This document shows positions 1 through 12,900 of a stretch of DNA of 64,000 nt, one piece after another. The DNA is from Pectinophora gossypiella (Eukaryota > Arthropoda > Insecta > Lepidoptera > Gelechiidae): the NCBI RefSeq assembly GCF_024362695.1, contig NC_065423.1, positions 5,697,001 to 5,761,000 on the forward strand, read 5' to 3'. The stretch's first letter is position 1; each line of letters starts with the position of its first letter. A program made the position numbers and the translations under genes. A model generated the notes under the pieces. The model did no database searches and had not been told where the DNA came from. It saw nothing but the letters and a program-made list of their open reading frames with translations.

Positions 1-1130
1 ACATTTTGATGTTCATTACGTAGCTAATATGAAACTACAAAATATTCGTGATCATACACCCGCAATGTACATCAAATTGTCATTGTAATTTACAATTGTA
101 AGTTTTATTAAACAGACCTCTGGTATGTCGAAGGGCGATAGCCTTTTTTCGCCGACTGTAGATAACATAATAAAAAACGCTTTTCCTGTTTTGATATGTA
201 CATCGTTGCTTAATAATGAAGGGCAAATTCCTCAAAAAAATATTATTTTAATATTTAGATATCTCCATAGTATATAACCTTAGATTATTATATGTATTTT
301 ACATGTAAGTACTTATCTACAATTGTAAAAAGCTTTTTCTTGTGAAGTAGAACGGTTCGATACACTGACATCCGGAAATTCAATACCTATTATGTTAAAA
401 CTAGCGCTTTGTTCGATGATCGAATAAAAATATGTACTTAGTTATCATAATATTTACTAGATAATGACGTAGGTGTAATGTAGGTTATGGTAACGTAATG
501 TGTACTTGGTAATTAATATGAAACCACTTATGTATCATTACTTGTGAAATGTAATTTTAGTTATTTAATGACAAACGCGACGTAGAGTGAATAAACTAAT
601 CTCAAAGACTGCCCTCATGATCATGCTCTAGCATAGGCATTGATATTACTTTTCGTTTGAAACGGAAAATCTAATTTTGGTGGTGAATTCATTAAAATAT
701 TACAGAAACAGAAGGCATTTTAAGACAAGCGTACATATTTATATATAAATATTTTATATATGACCTGTTATATTGACATGATTACCTCAGACTCGAAGCT
801 GAGATTAGTTTAATAAAACCACTTGTAGAGGCACTCGCCGTAGCCGGAAGATGTTCTGGAAGTCGCTGTCAACGCAATAATTCGTGTTAAGTACCAGATA
901 CTTAAAGCCTAATTAATTGAAGATTATCTTCTATTAAGTACCTAAGTAGAGGTAGGTACTAACAGTGGATGGACATTGGACTTTATATTCAATAGAAACC
1001 CGCTAGATTTTCTGGTTGAGTAAGACATGGCGGGTGAAAGAACCACTGCGCAAGACGCAACCGGTTCCCCTTTAGACATAGGCAAACTAGGACTAGACTA
1101 ATACACACACACACATAATAATATATATAC

Positions 1131-1262
1131 AGGGTGTTAGTGACATCGTAACGAAAACTTTGAGGGATGATTCAGGCCATGATTCTTAGTTGATATTAAG
1201 TGGAACTTTCCGTCGCAAAATTCATGATTTTTTTTTAGTTTTTTGTAATTATTTTCAATTCT
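1131..1262 (+). repeat. Palindromic MITE family A, truncated copy
   Basis: Begins TACAGGGTGTTAGTGACATCGTAACG and is cut off by a TA-rich microsatellite (1262-1332) before its inverted arm. Confidence 0.7.
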
Positions 1263-1332
1263 ATATATATTCTATATATTCTATATATCAATTATATATA
1301 TATATATATATCAATATATATATATATATATA
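1262..1332. repeat. TA-rich microsatellite
   Basis: A long alternating TA tract with few interruptions, sitting between two family A MITE units. Confidence 0.8.
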
Positions 1333-1824
1333 CAGGGTGTTAGTGACATCGTAACGAAAACTTTGAGGGATGATTCAGGCCATAATTCTAAGTTGATATC
1401 AAGTGGAATTTTCCGTCGCAAAAGTATGGAACGGAAAATAATTTAAATAAGCTCTAAAATTTTCATGACTTCTCCGACAGGAAATTCCACTTGATATCGA
1501 CTCAGAATCATGGTCTGAATCATCCCCTTCAGTATTCGTTACAGTGTCACTAACACCCATACCTACTTGTATGGCTACTGTATGTACTTGTATGGGGTGT
1601 AAGTGACATCGTAACGAATACTGAGAGGGATGATTCAGCTGATTATTCTGAGTTAATATCAAGTGGAATTTTCCATCGCAAAAGTATAGAATTGAAAATA
1701 ATTAAAAAAAACTAAAAAAATAACATGAATTTTGCGACGGAAAATTCCACTTGATATTAACTCAGAATCATGATCTGAATCATCCCTCTAAGTATTCGTT
1801 ACGATGTCACTAACACCCTGTATA
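1333..1824 (+). repeat. Palindromic MITE family A, dimer
   Basis: Two foldback units, about 1333-1556 and 1594-1821. Each has terminal inverted arms from CAGGGTGTTAGTGACATCG to CGATGTCACTAACACCCTG and inner arms GGAATTTTCCGTCGCAAAA. A conserved linker (ATACCTACTTGTATGG...) joins them. No protein is encoded; the open frames here are accidental. Confidence 0.8.
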
Positions 1825-2886
1825 TACACATTTTTTTTTCTTTTTTTTTATAGAGGGTTTTTTCTATACAGAATATGCCACCCTCATAGTTCTTACAATA
1901 TTATAGGTTTAACCTAAGTTTCTCTGCCACCTTAAATAACTTATACACACGCACACCTACCCCGCCGCCTTTGCCCACTTTACGTATAGAATAAGTTTAT
2001 CCTGTAAATGTTTTGTGAATTTGTGTGCAATAAAGTATTTTATTATTATATATTTTAGTAAAGTCGCTAGTCGCACCACTCTTCAACTTTTGGAGTGCTT
2101 TGGAGCGGGCAAGAAAAATTAGAAAATATTTGTCAATTTTTGTACCAGAGATAAAAAAAAAACTGATTATCTGTATTAAATTGTGGCAGGTAGCTTGCCC
2201 ATGTTATTATTGCTACTCAAAAGTGCATTTACGTTTTTTTTAGTTTTCTTCTACGATTACAGCTATGCGATAACACGATCCTTTAACCTCTTAAGAACCG
2301 GATTTATTTATTTGGTTCTCCATCAATGAGTACAATAAACATTACAAAAAGAATATACAAAACATATACTTAATTCCAATATTTCCAGACACAATAGTTA
2401 AACAACGGGATTTAGATATTAAAAGGTTCTTAGGAGGCTAAAAACAACTCGCAGGTGGGGGGTGAACTATCAAAGCATACTTACATAGAATAAACTAGTA
2501 GTCATTGGAAGTAATGAGTACTTAGTATTAGTACTTTATATGGACATGCACGCTGGTAGTAAGTAGCTAATTTTCTTTGAAAACTTTGATAAGAATCCGT
2601 GGCGTTGATTCTTCAAATTGTTATTGACAAGACTAGTTATTGCGAATTATAGAATAATAAGCAAGTCCTTATTCTGAATACGTAATTCATTTATCTATTC
2701 AAAATATACAGGCGCAAAAATATCTTTCGGTTATTATAAGTCATCAAACCATTACGTAAATGCACGATGCGTTAAAATTGTCTATTTCGTGGAACTTCCG
2801 CGAATCAATTGTTTTATTTGTGGAAAACCCAAAAAAAAAAATGTACTTACACGTGAAAAAACAAAAATATTCCGAATAACATAATT

Positions 2887-3033
2887 GTACGGTCACGAGT
2901 ACTAATATGTACACTTTGAAACTATGTCACATTAACTTTTTTAACAAATTAAACCGTATGATTTATTAAATGTCAAATATGATGGTGCGACAGGGTTCTA
3001 AAGTAGTTACATAATATTGCTCATGACTGTACA
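2887..3033 (+). repeat. MITE family B copy
   Basis: About 146 bases with imperfect terminal inverted repeats, GTACGGTCACGAG and CTCATGACTGTAC, and an internal ATGTCACATTAACTTTTTT. Copies: 5358-5506, 16336-16421, 61763-61911. Confidence 0.7.
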
Positions 3034-3249
3034 ATATCTTATTTCACTTTGTGTTTTACCTCCGATTGATCTTTTTTACTAATAATAGCCCCATTTAGTA
3101 GGTAAACCGTGACATCATCGGTATGTGGTATCTATTAATGACCGCATTGCGGAACTACAATTAGTAAGTAAGTACTTAAGTACGTATATCAAAATTACAC
3201 ACGGAAAAGTTGTACTTATATCTCTAATTAGATCAAGTAAATGCTGCTG

Positions 3250-3545
3250 AGGAGCTCGGTGGCGCAGCGGTAAACGCGCTCGGTCTGCGATTGTTGAAGT
3301 TAAGCAACTTTCGCAAAGGTCATAGGATGGGTGACCACAAAAAAAATGTTTTCATCTCGAGCTCCTCCGTGCTTCGGAAGGCAGGTTAAGCAGTTGGTCC
3401 CGGCTGCATTAGCAGTCGTTAATAACCACCAATCCGCATTGGGCCCGCGTGGTGGTTTAAGGCCCGATCTCCCTATCCATCCATAGGGAAGGCCCGTGCC
3501 CCAGCAGTGGGGACGTTAATGGGCTGGTGATGCTGAAATGCTGCA
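3250..3545 (+). mobile_element. SINE with tRNA-like head and 5S-rRNA-like segment, copy 1
   Basis: It starts GAGCTCGGTGGCGCAGCGG, which fits a Pol III box A. It then runs into AGTTAAGCAACTTTCG...GGATGGGTGACCAC, which resembles the internal promoter part of 5S rRNA. The body (CGTGCTTCGGAAGGC, GTTGGTCCCGGCTGC) is shared with other SINEs here, and it ends GTGGGGACGTTAATGGGCTG with a TGATG tail. Copy 2 is at 11331-11632. Confidence 0.75.
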
Positions 3546-3676
3546 CGTTATTTACAGGTACTTACTTACAGTTTTTAAAGTGTACTTATTAGGAATTACG
3601 TTTTAAATAGTTAAGATTTTAGTTTTATCAGGTATGTAGACTATTATAGAGAAAGAAATAAATGGAGAAAGGTCTG

Positions 3677-3790
3677 AAAGGAGTTATAAAGGTCACATCG
3701 AAGCAATTCATCTGAATAGGAAATAAGTAATGCTATTTGACATTTGTTTGCATTGCGCACTTACTTTTAAATGCGCAATATTTTTTCTTT
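3677..3790 (+). repeat. MITE family C half-element
   Basis: The left arm AAAGGTCACATCGAAGCAATTCATCT and the centre with GACATTTG...ATGCGCAATAT are present; the right terminal arm is missing. Confidence 0.55.
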
Positions 3791-3893
3791 TATATTCTCT
3801 AATCTATTCAAATATTTTATAACCGCATGCGGCCTTTATTAATTACGATTACAGTCGTGAGTTATGTTTGTCGGTGTAGGTCTTCCTGTATCG

Positions 3894-4171
3894 TGTAGGT
3901 TGTGAGGTGGATGACCCATCACAGCAATGTTGGTGTCAGGGTTATTATGGCTCATGTGACAACTACGTACTTCCATCTTTTAGTAGTAATCGGGACCAAT
4001 GGCTTAAGTTGCCTTCTGAAGCACGGATCATCTTACTTTCGGACAAATGGCTGTAATGTCCTAAGCAAACTAGGGATCACGAAGTGTTTTTGTGATATAT
4101 CACCACCGGGATTCGAACCCGAGACTTCCGGATCGCGAGTCCAACGCTCAACCACTGGACCACGGAGGTCG
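3894..4171 (-). mobile_element. tRNA-derived SINE, full-length copy
   Basis: The minus strand starts GACCTCCGTGGTCCAGTGG (box A) and contains GGGTTCGAATCCCGG (box B), followed by a SINE body to the GTTGTGAGGTGGAT end. This is the dominant SINE family of the window. Confidence 0.75.
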
Positions 4172-4399
4172 TTTCGGTATAGGTTAGATATAAAACTTAT
4201 TTAATATTCGTGTATTATTGGTAAAGCAATGGCTGTATCATAAGATGTGCCTTGCCAACAGGTGGCCAACTCTTTTGCAATTTACCTTATGTACTTATAA
4301 CAAAAAAAACGAGAAGGTTCTAAACCAGTTTTAAAAACTACTTACAGTAAACAAAACGGTCTTTAATTCCTACGTTCTGGTAAATGCTACATAGACAAA

Positions 4400-4530
4400 A
4401 TACTTTATTGCACACAATGGACACAAGATACAGAAATAATGATAACAGATAAGTACAGAAAGGCACAACAGGCGGCCTTATTGCTCACGCAGCAATTTCT
4501 TCCAGGCAACCTTTGGGTACAGGAACATTT
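4400..4530 (-). mobile_element. LINE 3' tail fragment
   Basis: Plus-strand TACTTTATTGCACAC ... GGCGGCCTTATTGCTCACGCAGCAATTTCTTCCAGGC, a recurrent lepidopteran LINE 3' end in antisense. Confidence 0.6.
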
Positions 4531-5031
4531 TGTACAAATATAATAGTTAATATATAGTTAGTAGGGTTAGTGCATTCTGACATATAAGTACACTAATACT
4601 ATATATTACAGATAGTATACATATATACATATATAATATCACTATGGGAGAAGGAAAACATGACAGATGGTTTACATAGAATAAGATAGAGGCAGAGTTC
4701 ACGAAATGCGCCTTTACCTACTTGTCTTGTAATGAATGGGAGGAATATGAAAAGCTTGATTGTTTGTTTAACAATGAAGTTGGAGGTCTTAAATTAGAGG
4801 TCTGCCTGTATGGAAGTACATAGTTATACCTATGAGGAACTTATTTCCAGTCTTTTATTGTCTACAGACAAAGCCCGTGTCCCACCGAGTATGGCTATTT
4901 CGCATTAAATACTGCATTACGTTTTAGTGATGTTTTGAATCGAGGATTACGAGTCGTAACATACCTATAAGGTTACTTACCTATAAGGTAAGGTATGATT
5001 AGACTAAAGTCCCTTTCCGGAGATAGCTCAG

Positions 5032-5197
5032 AGGGGTTAAAAAGACCACATCGAAGCAATTCACCTAATAAAGCAATATTGCTATTCGACATTCGGCGCA
5101 ATGCAAACAGCGCACTTATTTTATATGCGCAAATGTCAAATTGCAATATTAGATTTTTTAGATGAATTGCTTTAATGTGGCCTTTTCAACACCCCTG
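5032..5197 (+). repeat. MITE family C copy
   Basis: Palindromic element with arms GGGGTTAAAAAGACCACATCGAAGCAATT and its complement AATTGCTTTAATGTGGCCTTTTCAACACCCC, and an inner AAGCAATATTGC/GCAATATT pair. Confidence 0.7.
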
Positions 5198-5357
5198 GTA
5201 GGGTCTTTGCCTCTTTTAAAGCAATTTTAGCATAGCGTAACTTTATGTAGATGAGTAGGTAATATCGAGTTGTGCAAGTGCCGTGTACCTCTTTTGATTC
5301 GTTGACCTGTGAATTGTGATGTATATTTGAGGCGAACTGTTTGACTAAAAAGAGGTA

Positions 5358-5506
5358 GGTACGGTCACGAGCATAATATGTATACACTTTGGTACCATGT
5401 CACATTAACTTTTTTGACAAATTGAACTGTAAGTCTCACTAAATGTCAAATATGTTAGTGCGACAGGGTCCTAAAGTGGGTACATGATATTGCTCATGAC
5501 TGTACG
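5358..5506 (+). repeat. MITE family B copy
   Basis: Same ends and interior as 2887-3033 (GTACGGTCACGAGC ... TGCTCATGACTGTAC). Confidence 0.7.
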
Positions 5507-5649
5507 TCTCAAAAGAATTCGTATAGATCAGTATGTCACTAGACTAGTTGTTTTATATTATAAGTAGAGCCTTGACCGGGTAAAGGCCCTTCTACATTAT
5601 GTGCTGTTGTAACTGTCATAAATACTGTTATTAGTATCATTTTACTCTA

Positions 5650-6046
5650 TACAGGATGTTACTGACATCGTAACGAAAACTTTGAGGAATGATTTAGACC
5701 ATGATTCTGAGTTCATATCAAGTGGAATTTTCTGTCGCAAATGTATGGAACTGAAACTAACTAAAAAAGACACTAAAATTTTCATGAATTTTCCGACAGG
5801 AAATTCCATTTGATATCAACTCGGAATCATGGTCTGAATCATCCCCAGTCAGTATTCGTTACGGTGTCACTAACACCTATACGAATTGTGTAGTTATCTG
5901 TAAGTACGTACTTGTACGGGATGTAAGTGACATCGTAACGTATACCGAGGGGGAAGATTCAGTTTATTATTCTGAGTTAATACCATCAGAATCATGAATC
6001 ATGGTCTGAATCATCCGTTACAATGTCACTAACACTCTGTATAGTT
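5650..6046 (+). repeat. Palindromic MITE family A, dimer with shortened second unit
   Basis: First unit about 5650-5880, second about 5917-6046 with an internal deletion. The linker is the same as at 1557-1593. Confidence 0.8.
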
Positions 6047-6244
6047 ATTACAGTACAGTATTAGCTCGAGCCCTACTACTGTTCACGTCAATATACTGTT
6101 ACGCAATATCTGTCACTAGGCTGTATTTTACAGAATAACAACCGCCAGTTTAATAAATCTTAGCCGACTGTTTATTACGAGGACTTAGGTATTTGTTACG
6201 TATTAGTTATTAGATTTTGCAATTGGTATTACTTGAGTAGTAAC

Positions 6245-6575
6245 AGCCTCCGTGGTCTAGTGGTTAGAGCGTTAGGCTCACGATCTGGAGGTCCGGGTTC
6301 GATTCCCGATGGGGACATTGTCGAAATCACTTTGTGAGACTGTCCTTTGTTTGATAAGGACTTTTCAGGCTTGAATCACCTGATTGTCCGAAAAAATAAG
6401 ATGATTCCGTACTTCGGAGATCACGTTAAGCTTTGGTCCCGGCTATTAGCCGTAGAAACACCTCCACCAACCCGCAATGGAGCAGCGTGGTGGAGTATGC
6501 TCCACCATACCCCCTCCGGTTGATTGAGGGGAGGCCTGTGCCCAGTAGTGGGACGTATATAGGCAGTTTATGAGT
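6245..6575 (+). mobile_element. tRNA-derived SINE, full-length copy
   Basis: Head GCCTCCGTGGTCTAGTGGTT, box B GGGTTCGATTCCCGA, body with GTCCGAAAAAATAAGATGA, and 3' region GGGAGGCCTGTGCCCAGTAGTGGGACGTATATAGGC. Confidence 0.75.
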
Positions 6576-8104
6576 AAGTAGTAGTTATACTGTGAGTCTG
6601 TGGTAATAGCGAATATAATGACGGTATTTTCACGCTACGTTCCCCAAAAAGAATATAGATGGCTCTGTTTAACCTTAGCCTTTAGCCTTCGTTTAACCTT
6701 CATGGATAACAGACATTATACATATCTTTTATCTTTGTTTTTGGGTATAAATGGTGACCCTTGTTATTATACCGAGTATTAAAATAAGAAGTAAAAAAGG
6801 TAGGAACATAATTAATTCTATAAGTACCCTGATCCAAATATCAAGCAATAATTATTTTTAAATACGCCTCTGTCATTACATTATATTTTTGAACAATTAC
6901 GTAAGTACCCGAGCAATGAGAAAATAGGTAATTGTCACGTTAAATCTGTACAACGCCATCTGTGTTTTTTCGGGACCGGAGCCTGGAAAGTCCCTCATTG
7001 GGATATAGTTGTGAGCTTATGTTATGTTTAATCTGATAAGAGTCGAATACCTAACTTTTTAATACCTCACATTCAGGACTAACCGGTCTGCCAGAGGTTT
7101 TCCTTGTAATTTATTTTTCGTTGCATTAAAAAACATAAAGTACCTATAAGATTACGCCTTTTTCCTAGGTAGAGACCACAGAATTTCACTTATTAAATAC
7201 GAAAAAAAATAATTTTAGAGACACTTTTATTTTACATAACATGGGGTAGTCAGACGTACGTCCATAGTAAGATTTTTCAGGTGAGGAGAGCCTCAGCGCT
7301 CCCCATATGTTCGGCGAAGTACGTAGTTAATAGGTACCATCTGCGGCAAATCTACAATAAATCTAACTACTCTTTAAACTTGAACTTCAAACTTTAAACT
7401 TGAACTTCCATGGAAAACATGTGTTAAATAACTGATTTAATTCCCAATAATACGCATTCTATTACGGGACACATCTGAACATAACTTTATGCTTAGGCGA
7501 TGACCTACATTTAATTTAGGCACCGCGCGATATTGTAAATTACTTAGCTATAATTAGTGTCCAATAAAACTTCATAGTGACAATACGTTTGTATACTTTC
7601 TCAACTTTTTCTTTATGTGCACTCGATTTCGGCCAAGTAGTTAATGCCATCCGGCCAAGTAGTTAATACCATCTGCGGCAAATCAATGAGTCACGTAAAA
7701 AAGGGCACTCGAAAACTAACTTCAACTTAACCAACTTTAAGATATATGGGCTAATTTTCTCTCTCTCTCTCTTGTTCGTCACTACGAAATAACATTCAAC
7801 CGGAATGTGTCGGAAGAACATTCTGCTGGGAAGTCAGGTCCAGTGAAACTAGTTCCAGGTGTTATTAGCCATAATTTATTGATCATCAAGTACCAAAGCC
7901 GTAGAGAAATTGCGTTGATTATTCAAAGAACCTTGCCTCTTGACAATGACTGCGGTCTTCATTAAAGGTAATTATTTACTTAATAATAACTATGAGATTT
8001 ACCCCTGTTCTACCGGTTTTTCTTTGTTATTTTTCACCATTAATGATGCAATATTTCCTGTCTGAATGAATCGTTACGTATCTATTACTGCATTTTCTTA
8101 TTGG
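6576..8104. other. AT-rich stretch without a gene
   Basis: No exon-like segment. It contains a family D arm fragment near 7625-7680, a family E fragment near 6985-7025 and a (CT)n run at 7757-7771. The rest is unremarkable. Confidence 0.5.
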
Positions 8105-8345
8105 TTTCGACACGTAAGAGCGAATGAAGGATAATAGGATTACTAAAGCGGTATATAGCGGAGGTTGGTGGTAGGGCTGACCTAGAAGGACGTACATTGA
8201 CCAAATTGGAGATGTCTTTAGAAAAGGTTTACTACGATCTTCTCTGAACCGGCGTGCGCGTATGAAACGATTGATGAATGTGGAGGAAGCAAGAGAAGTG
8301 TGTCAGGACCGAAGCAAATGGAATTCCATAGTCTCTGCTTACATA
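8105..8345 (+). mobile_element. LINE 3' coding relic
   Basis: Translation in one frame gives a C-terminal LINE piece (LNRRARMKRLMNV, EEAREVCQDRSKWNSIVSAYI-stop). A shorter diverged copy of the same piece is at 12331-12428. Confidence 0.6.
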
Positions 8346-8939
8346 TAACACATTATAACGCTCATATAACAAACGTAGACAGTTTCCAGTTTTCCGCGGC
8401 ATGGTGAAAACCTAACGTTATTCGTCAGAGAAGCTGAAATAAAGCCTTCACTTCATTATAGTCTGATATAATTCAGTTAGTTTACGTCTAAGTTGTCTTG
8501 TGATTACTTGTAGCTCTGACCATCCTATTTAAGATTGCGGGCGTGAATATTTTCTCTTATGAAGCAATTCGGATGCAATAGTTACCTACTTAATGTTAAT
8601 CTTTCAGCTAATAGAAGATCCACGAGCATCTATTGTCTCGGACATACTCCGTCTTGCACCGAGTAAGGAAGTCATGACGCCAACAGACGTCAGCTGTTTG
8701 GCAACCACTTTATAGCTGCCCGTATTTAGCATAGTAACCTGTTATCTAAATACAACTACATACCGTACCAAGATATTGAATAGTAAATAAAATAGCCTGC
8801 TATAGGTACACAGCACCGGTATTGTCCGGTATTCTTGAATAGGAATAATTTTCTGCTTGAGTTAGCACTTACAAACATCTCTACGACCATAATAATAATG
8901 TACTTACTTAAGTAAGTAATTGTATATATTTATAGTAGA

Positions 8940-9705
8940 TATAACATTCTTTGAATTTGGAGAAGGTAGTACCTTACCTAAGATTTTAATTGGAAAAGTT
9001 TTTGAAAAATACGACCTTAAAATTAATATATGTAAAACCAAAATTCTAACAATTTCCAAAACTCCAAAAATAGACAGCCAAATAATTAAGTTAAATAATA
9101 TCCCGATTGAAAATGTAAAGAACTTTAAGTATCTAGGCAGCATAATAACGAATGACTCAAGATGTACTTTAGACGTTAAAACCAGAATAGCAATGGCAAA
9201 ACAAGCTTTCCATAACAAAGGGTGCATATTCAAGGCTAAGATTGCCAAATCTATCAGAAAAAGATGTGTCAAAACCTTCGTATGGAGTATAGCCCTCTAT
9301 GGATGTGAAACTTGGACACTGACACAGAAGGACAGAGAGAGACTCGAGGCCTTTGAAATGTGGTGTTGGAGGAGGATGGAAAGAATAAGTTGGACAGAAA
9401 GGGTTACAAATGAGGAAGTGCTAGTAAGAGTAAGGGAAAAGAGACAAATACTGAGAATTATTGAGGACAGAAGAGGCAAGATGATTGGACACCTAATAAG
9501 ACACGACGAATTCATTAAAAACATCATAGAAGGAAAGCTAGAAGGAAAGAGAGGAAGGGGAAGACCAAGAAGAGCTTACATGGAACAGATTAAAGAAAAG
9601 GTTAACGTCGTGTCTTATAGGGAAGTCAAGGAATTGGCCTTTGATAGACTGGAATGGAAAATGCTACACCGACAAGAGCGTGGCTCTTAAATTGATGATG
9701 ATGAA
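8940..9705 (+). mobile_element. RTE-clade LINE, C-terminal reverse transcriptase fragment and 3' end
   Basis: An open frame of about 250 codons ending at 9690 encodes the end of a LINE reverse transcriptase and its C-terminal region. Landmarks are FKYLGSIITND, the RTE-typical LYGCETWTL, FEMWCWRRMERISW and HRQERGS-stop. It is followed by a short TGATGATGATG-like tail, as in RTE elements. The 5' two-thirds (endonuclease and most RT motifs) are missing, so it is a 5'-truncated insertion; the frame is still open, implying a fairly recent origin. Confidence 0.85.
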
Positions 9706-9972
9706 AAGTGTATTTATTTCAAAATGTAATTTAAGGATTTTGCGGGGTTGAACTTGAAGCTGTAATAACAAAGCCTAAGTAGGTACTTTATTTATACGTC
9801 CCACTACTGGGCACAAGCCTGGCCTCAATGAACTAGAGGAGGTATGGAGCACATAAATACATAATATAATAATACATTACTTATTTACTTACTTACTTAA
9901 TTAAGTATTCACCACCACTCAGATGATGATGATCATAAGTAAGTAATTTCTTTTTTTTGTGTTTGTCAACAG

Positions 9973-12900
9973 ACAGGCAGTTCCTAGAGCTGTTCGTGCG
10001 CGGCTGCCGCATGGACATGGAGCGCGTGCGCACCAAGTTCGAGGCGTTCTGCGTGGCGCGCGCGCGGCACAGCGACCTCTACGCCCACCGCTCGCTCACC
10101 GAGCCGCCGCTCAACGACGTCTGCAAGTTCCTGTGAGTACGCTGCTGTCTACCGGTTTAAAAATTACTCACTGGGTTCACATTTCTTCAATATAATCTTC
10201 TCAAACGACGCCCTGAGACTAGCCTCAGGCCTCAGGCCTGTTGACTTCAATTTTGTACCTTCAGCGGCTTAGTAGCCACCCTCACTGTTTTGTAAGTTCA
10301 CTGTCGCGTCAGCGCTCGACAAGATAAAGCAATACACTTACCTAAGTACCTACTAGTATACAGATACCAACTAATACATTGAAGCACCACCGAAAAACAG
10401 CCATTGATTAAGTCACGCCACACGGTGTCTTTTGCTGATTCAACTCTTTAAATCATTGATTGAAGTTCTTCGAAAACTTATCTTAACCCTTTTCCGACAG
10501 AGACATGATCCCGCTCCCGCGGCTGACGGATGAAGGCTACCGCGTGACGTTGTTCCGGGTGCGGTCAGGGTACCCCGAGAGCGCGGCCGACGTCGCCGCC
10601 GCCGTGCGCGCCGTGCTGCTCGTCAGCGACGCGCGCATGTGCGACGAGCGGCTCATTGCCGGCGACGTGTTCATATGGGAGGTCAGTACTAGTAACTCTG
10701 TAAATATTTATAGATGCGTGTCCTCTTCACTCTTTCTTCTTCTAGCAGGCAAGGCATATGTGCCACGGGAGCGTAACAAACGTCTAAAAGTGGCTTGATA
10801 CAGGTTTCGTGATTAGAAGACGAGATCAAAATTTAAAAAAATATTAAAGTATAGCCCTGAAATTCTGTTTTTAACTGATAAAATCAGACGTTTATTGCTA
10901 TTTATATTATATAACATGTAACGTCATGAAAACTTAGATACTTAAGTAAGTACTTATACTTATTTTTTTTGTAAGTAAAGTAATTAAAAACTACAGTAAC
11001 TGTTTTTTTTTTTTGCAAACTGCGTAAATATGCGCCCAGTCAGACGTTATTTTCTTCACTTTACGAATATAAGTAGGTACTTAAGTACATAAAACAACGT
11101 TACATTGCAGCTTTAAATCGAAACATTTCTCAGAATTATTTCAATAAAGCATTCCAACGTAATATTGTTATTCTGCAAGAATCATTTAAGGCTTTGTTCT
11201 TAAGCTAAAAAACCTTCTCATTCCGCACGTGGCTATGAGTCAATGATACAGGAAGCTCAGATTATATTTACATAAAGAACTTATCAACTTACGCAACGTT
11301 TGCATCGGGCGATACCAAATCATTAGCAATATGTGGCAGTACGCTCGGTGGCGCACCGGTAAACGCGCTCGGTCTGCGATTGTTGAAGTTAAGCAACTTT
11401 CGCAAAGGCCGGTCATAGGATGGGTGACCACAAAAAAAAAGTTTTCATCTCGAGCTCCTCCGTGCTTCGGAAGGCACGTTAAGCCGTTGGTCCCGGCTGC
11501 ATTAGCAATCGTTAATAACCATCAATCCGCACTGGGCCCGTGTGATGGTTTAAGGCCCGATCTCCCTATCCATCCATAGGGAAGGCCCGTGCCCCAGCAG
11601 TGGGGACGTTAATGGGCTGATGATGATGATGGTGTGGCAGTATCTACCGAGTTGATGTTTAAATAACGTCAACGGAGGAACAAGTCTGATTGTTGTCGAC
11701 TAATCTTGTTCACATAAACGCTTATGCTATACATAATAGTATATTACGATATGAAATATGTTAGTGTCCTCTTATCAATCGTAACGGCGTTTGAAGTAAG
11801 CTTTATAAAATAAACTAATATAAAGCTGGGAATACGGGCCGCGGCGCGAGATTCTGTTTCCGTTTTTTTTTTATTAACAATGAGTTTGCGTGTGACGACA
11901 ATCTCACTTGATGGTAAAGATATGCCTAAGGTAGGACATGCTTCTCAATATATTCCAGCTTTCCTTTCTGTCCCGCTTTTCCAGCTCTGTGTGCCGGTTT
12001 TTGTGTGAAGGTTTTTCTAATCGCACGTTCACTTTTACAAACTATAAAAAGTTGTAGGCTACTGACGTATCTAATTTTACATTGAGATAGTTGTAGCTTA
12101 CCTTGGCAACTTGTAGAGTAGGGGCATCCCTCCACGGAAGGAATCAGGAAGCGACATACACCGGCCGCTTTTCAATGACAAACTTATGGAAATATACCAA
12201 CTCGAATATATAAGTAATATTTAAAATTAAATCATTTAAGTATCACTACAAATATTTGTCGGTAATAAAGTTAATAAAAGATAAGTTGACCAAAAACCAA
12301 ATAGATGCCCTTAGAAGAAATTCAGTACGCTTTACTCTGAACCGGCGCGTGCGTGTATGAAACGATTGATGAATGTGGAAGCAAGAGAAATCTGTCAGGA
12401 TCGAAGCAAATGGAATTCCATAGTCTATAAAGTTAATTATATACGATGGTAGGTATGCAAGGTGATGTATCGCCGGCATTTCGGTATCTTCGATCAACCT
12501 CATTTATTACATTGTGTGCACTGAAGGGAACATATTTTTTTCAAAATGTTTAAAATACTTTATAGGTTTAAAAGACTTACCGCCGTGAGTAAGTTAAGTA
12601 TAATATCGTTGACCTTTCCTGCTTGTCCGCTCATCTTGGAAAATTACTTGCAGGTATTAGTTCGTTATTAAATAATAATACTTACTACACCTGATTAATG
12701 AATACCTCTTACGTTTGCGCTAGTTTTTTTGTCAGTTTCGCTTCAGACATTAGCCGTTTGTTTTAGAATCAGAAGCATTGCGGTTTTCTGTACTTATTTC
12801 GCAACCAGGATTTCGAGTAGCTATACTTCAGCAGGGTCTATATGCCAACAATGTTCAACCACAATCCTCATTCATCTTGTTTTAACTGCTTAACGAATGA

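Noticed and set aside
1399..1662. 87-codon minus-strand frame
   Set aside because: It lies wholly within palindromic MITE units and is an accidental frame.
3295..3340. 5S rRNA-like segment
   Set aside because: It resembles only the internal promoter part of 5S rRNA within a SINE; it is not a 5S gene.
6247..6320. tRNA-gene-like sequence with box A and box B
   Set aside because: It is the head of a SINE, with the SINE body following directly; no mature acceptor stem pairing or terminator. The same applies at 34041-34115 and 4100-4171 (-).
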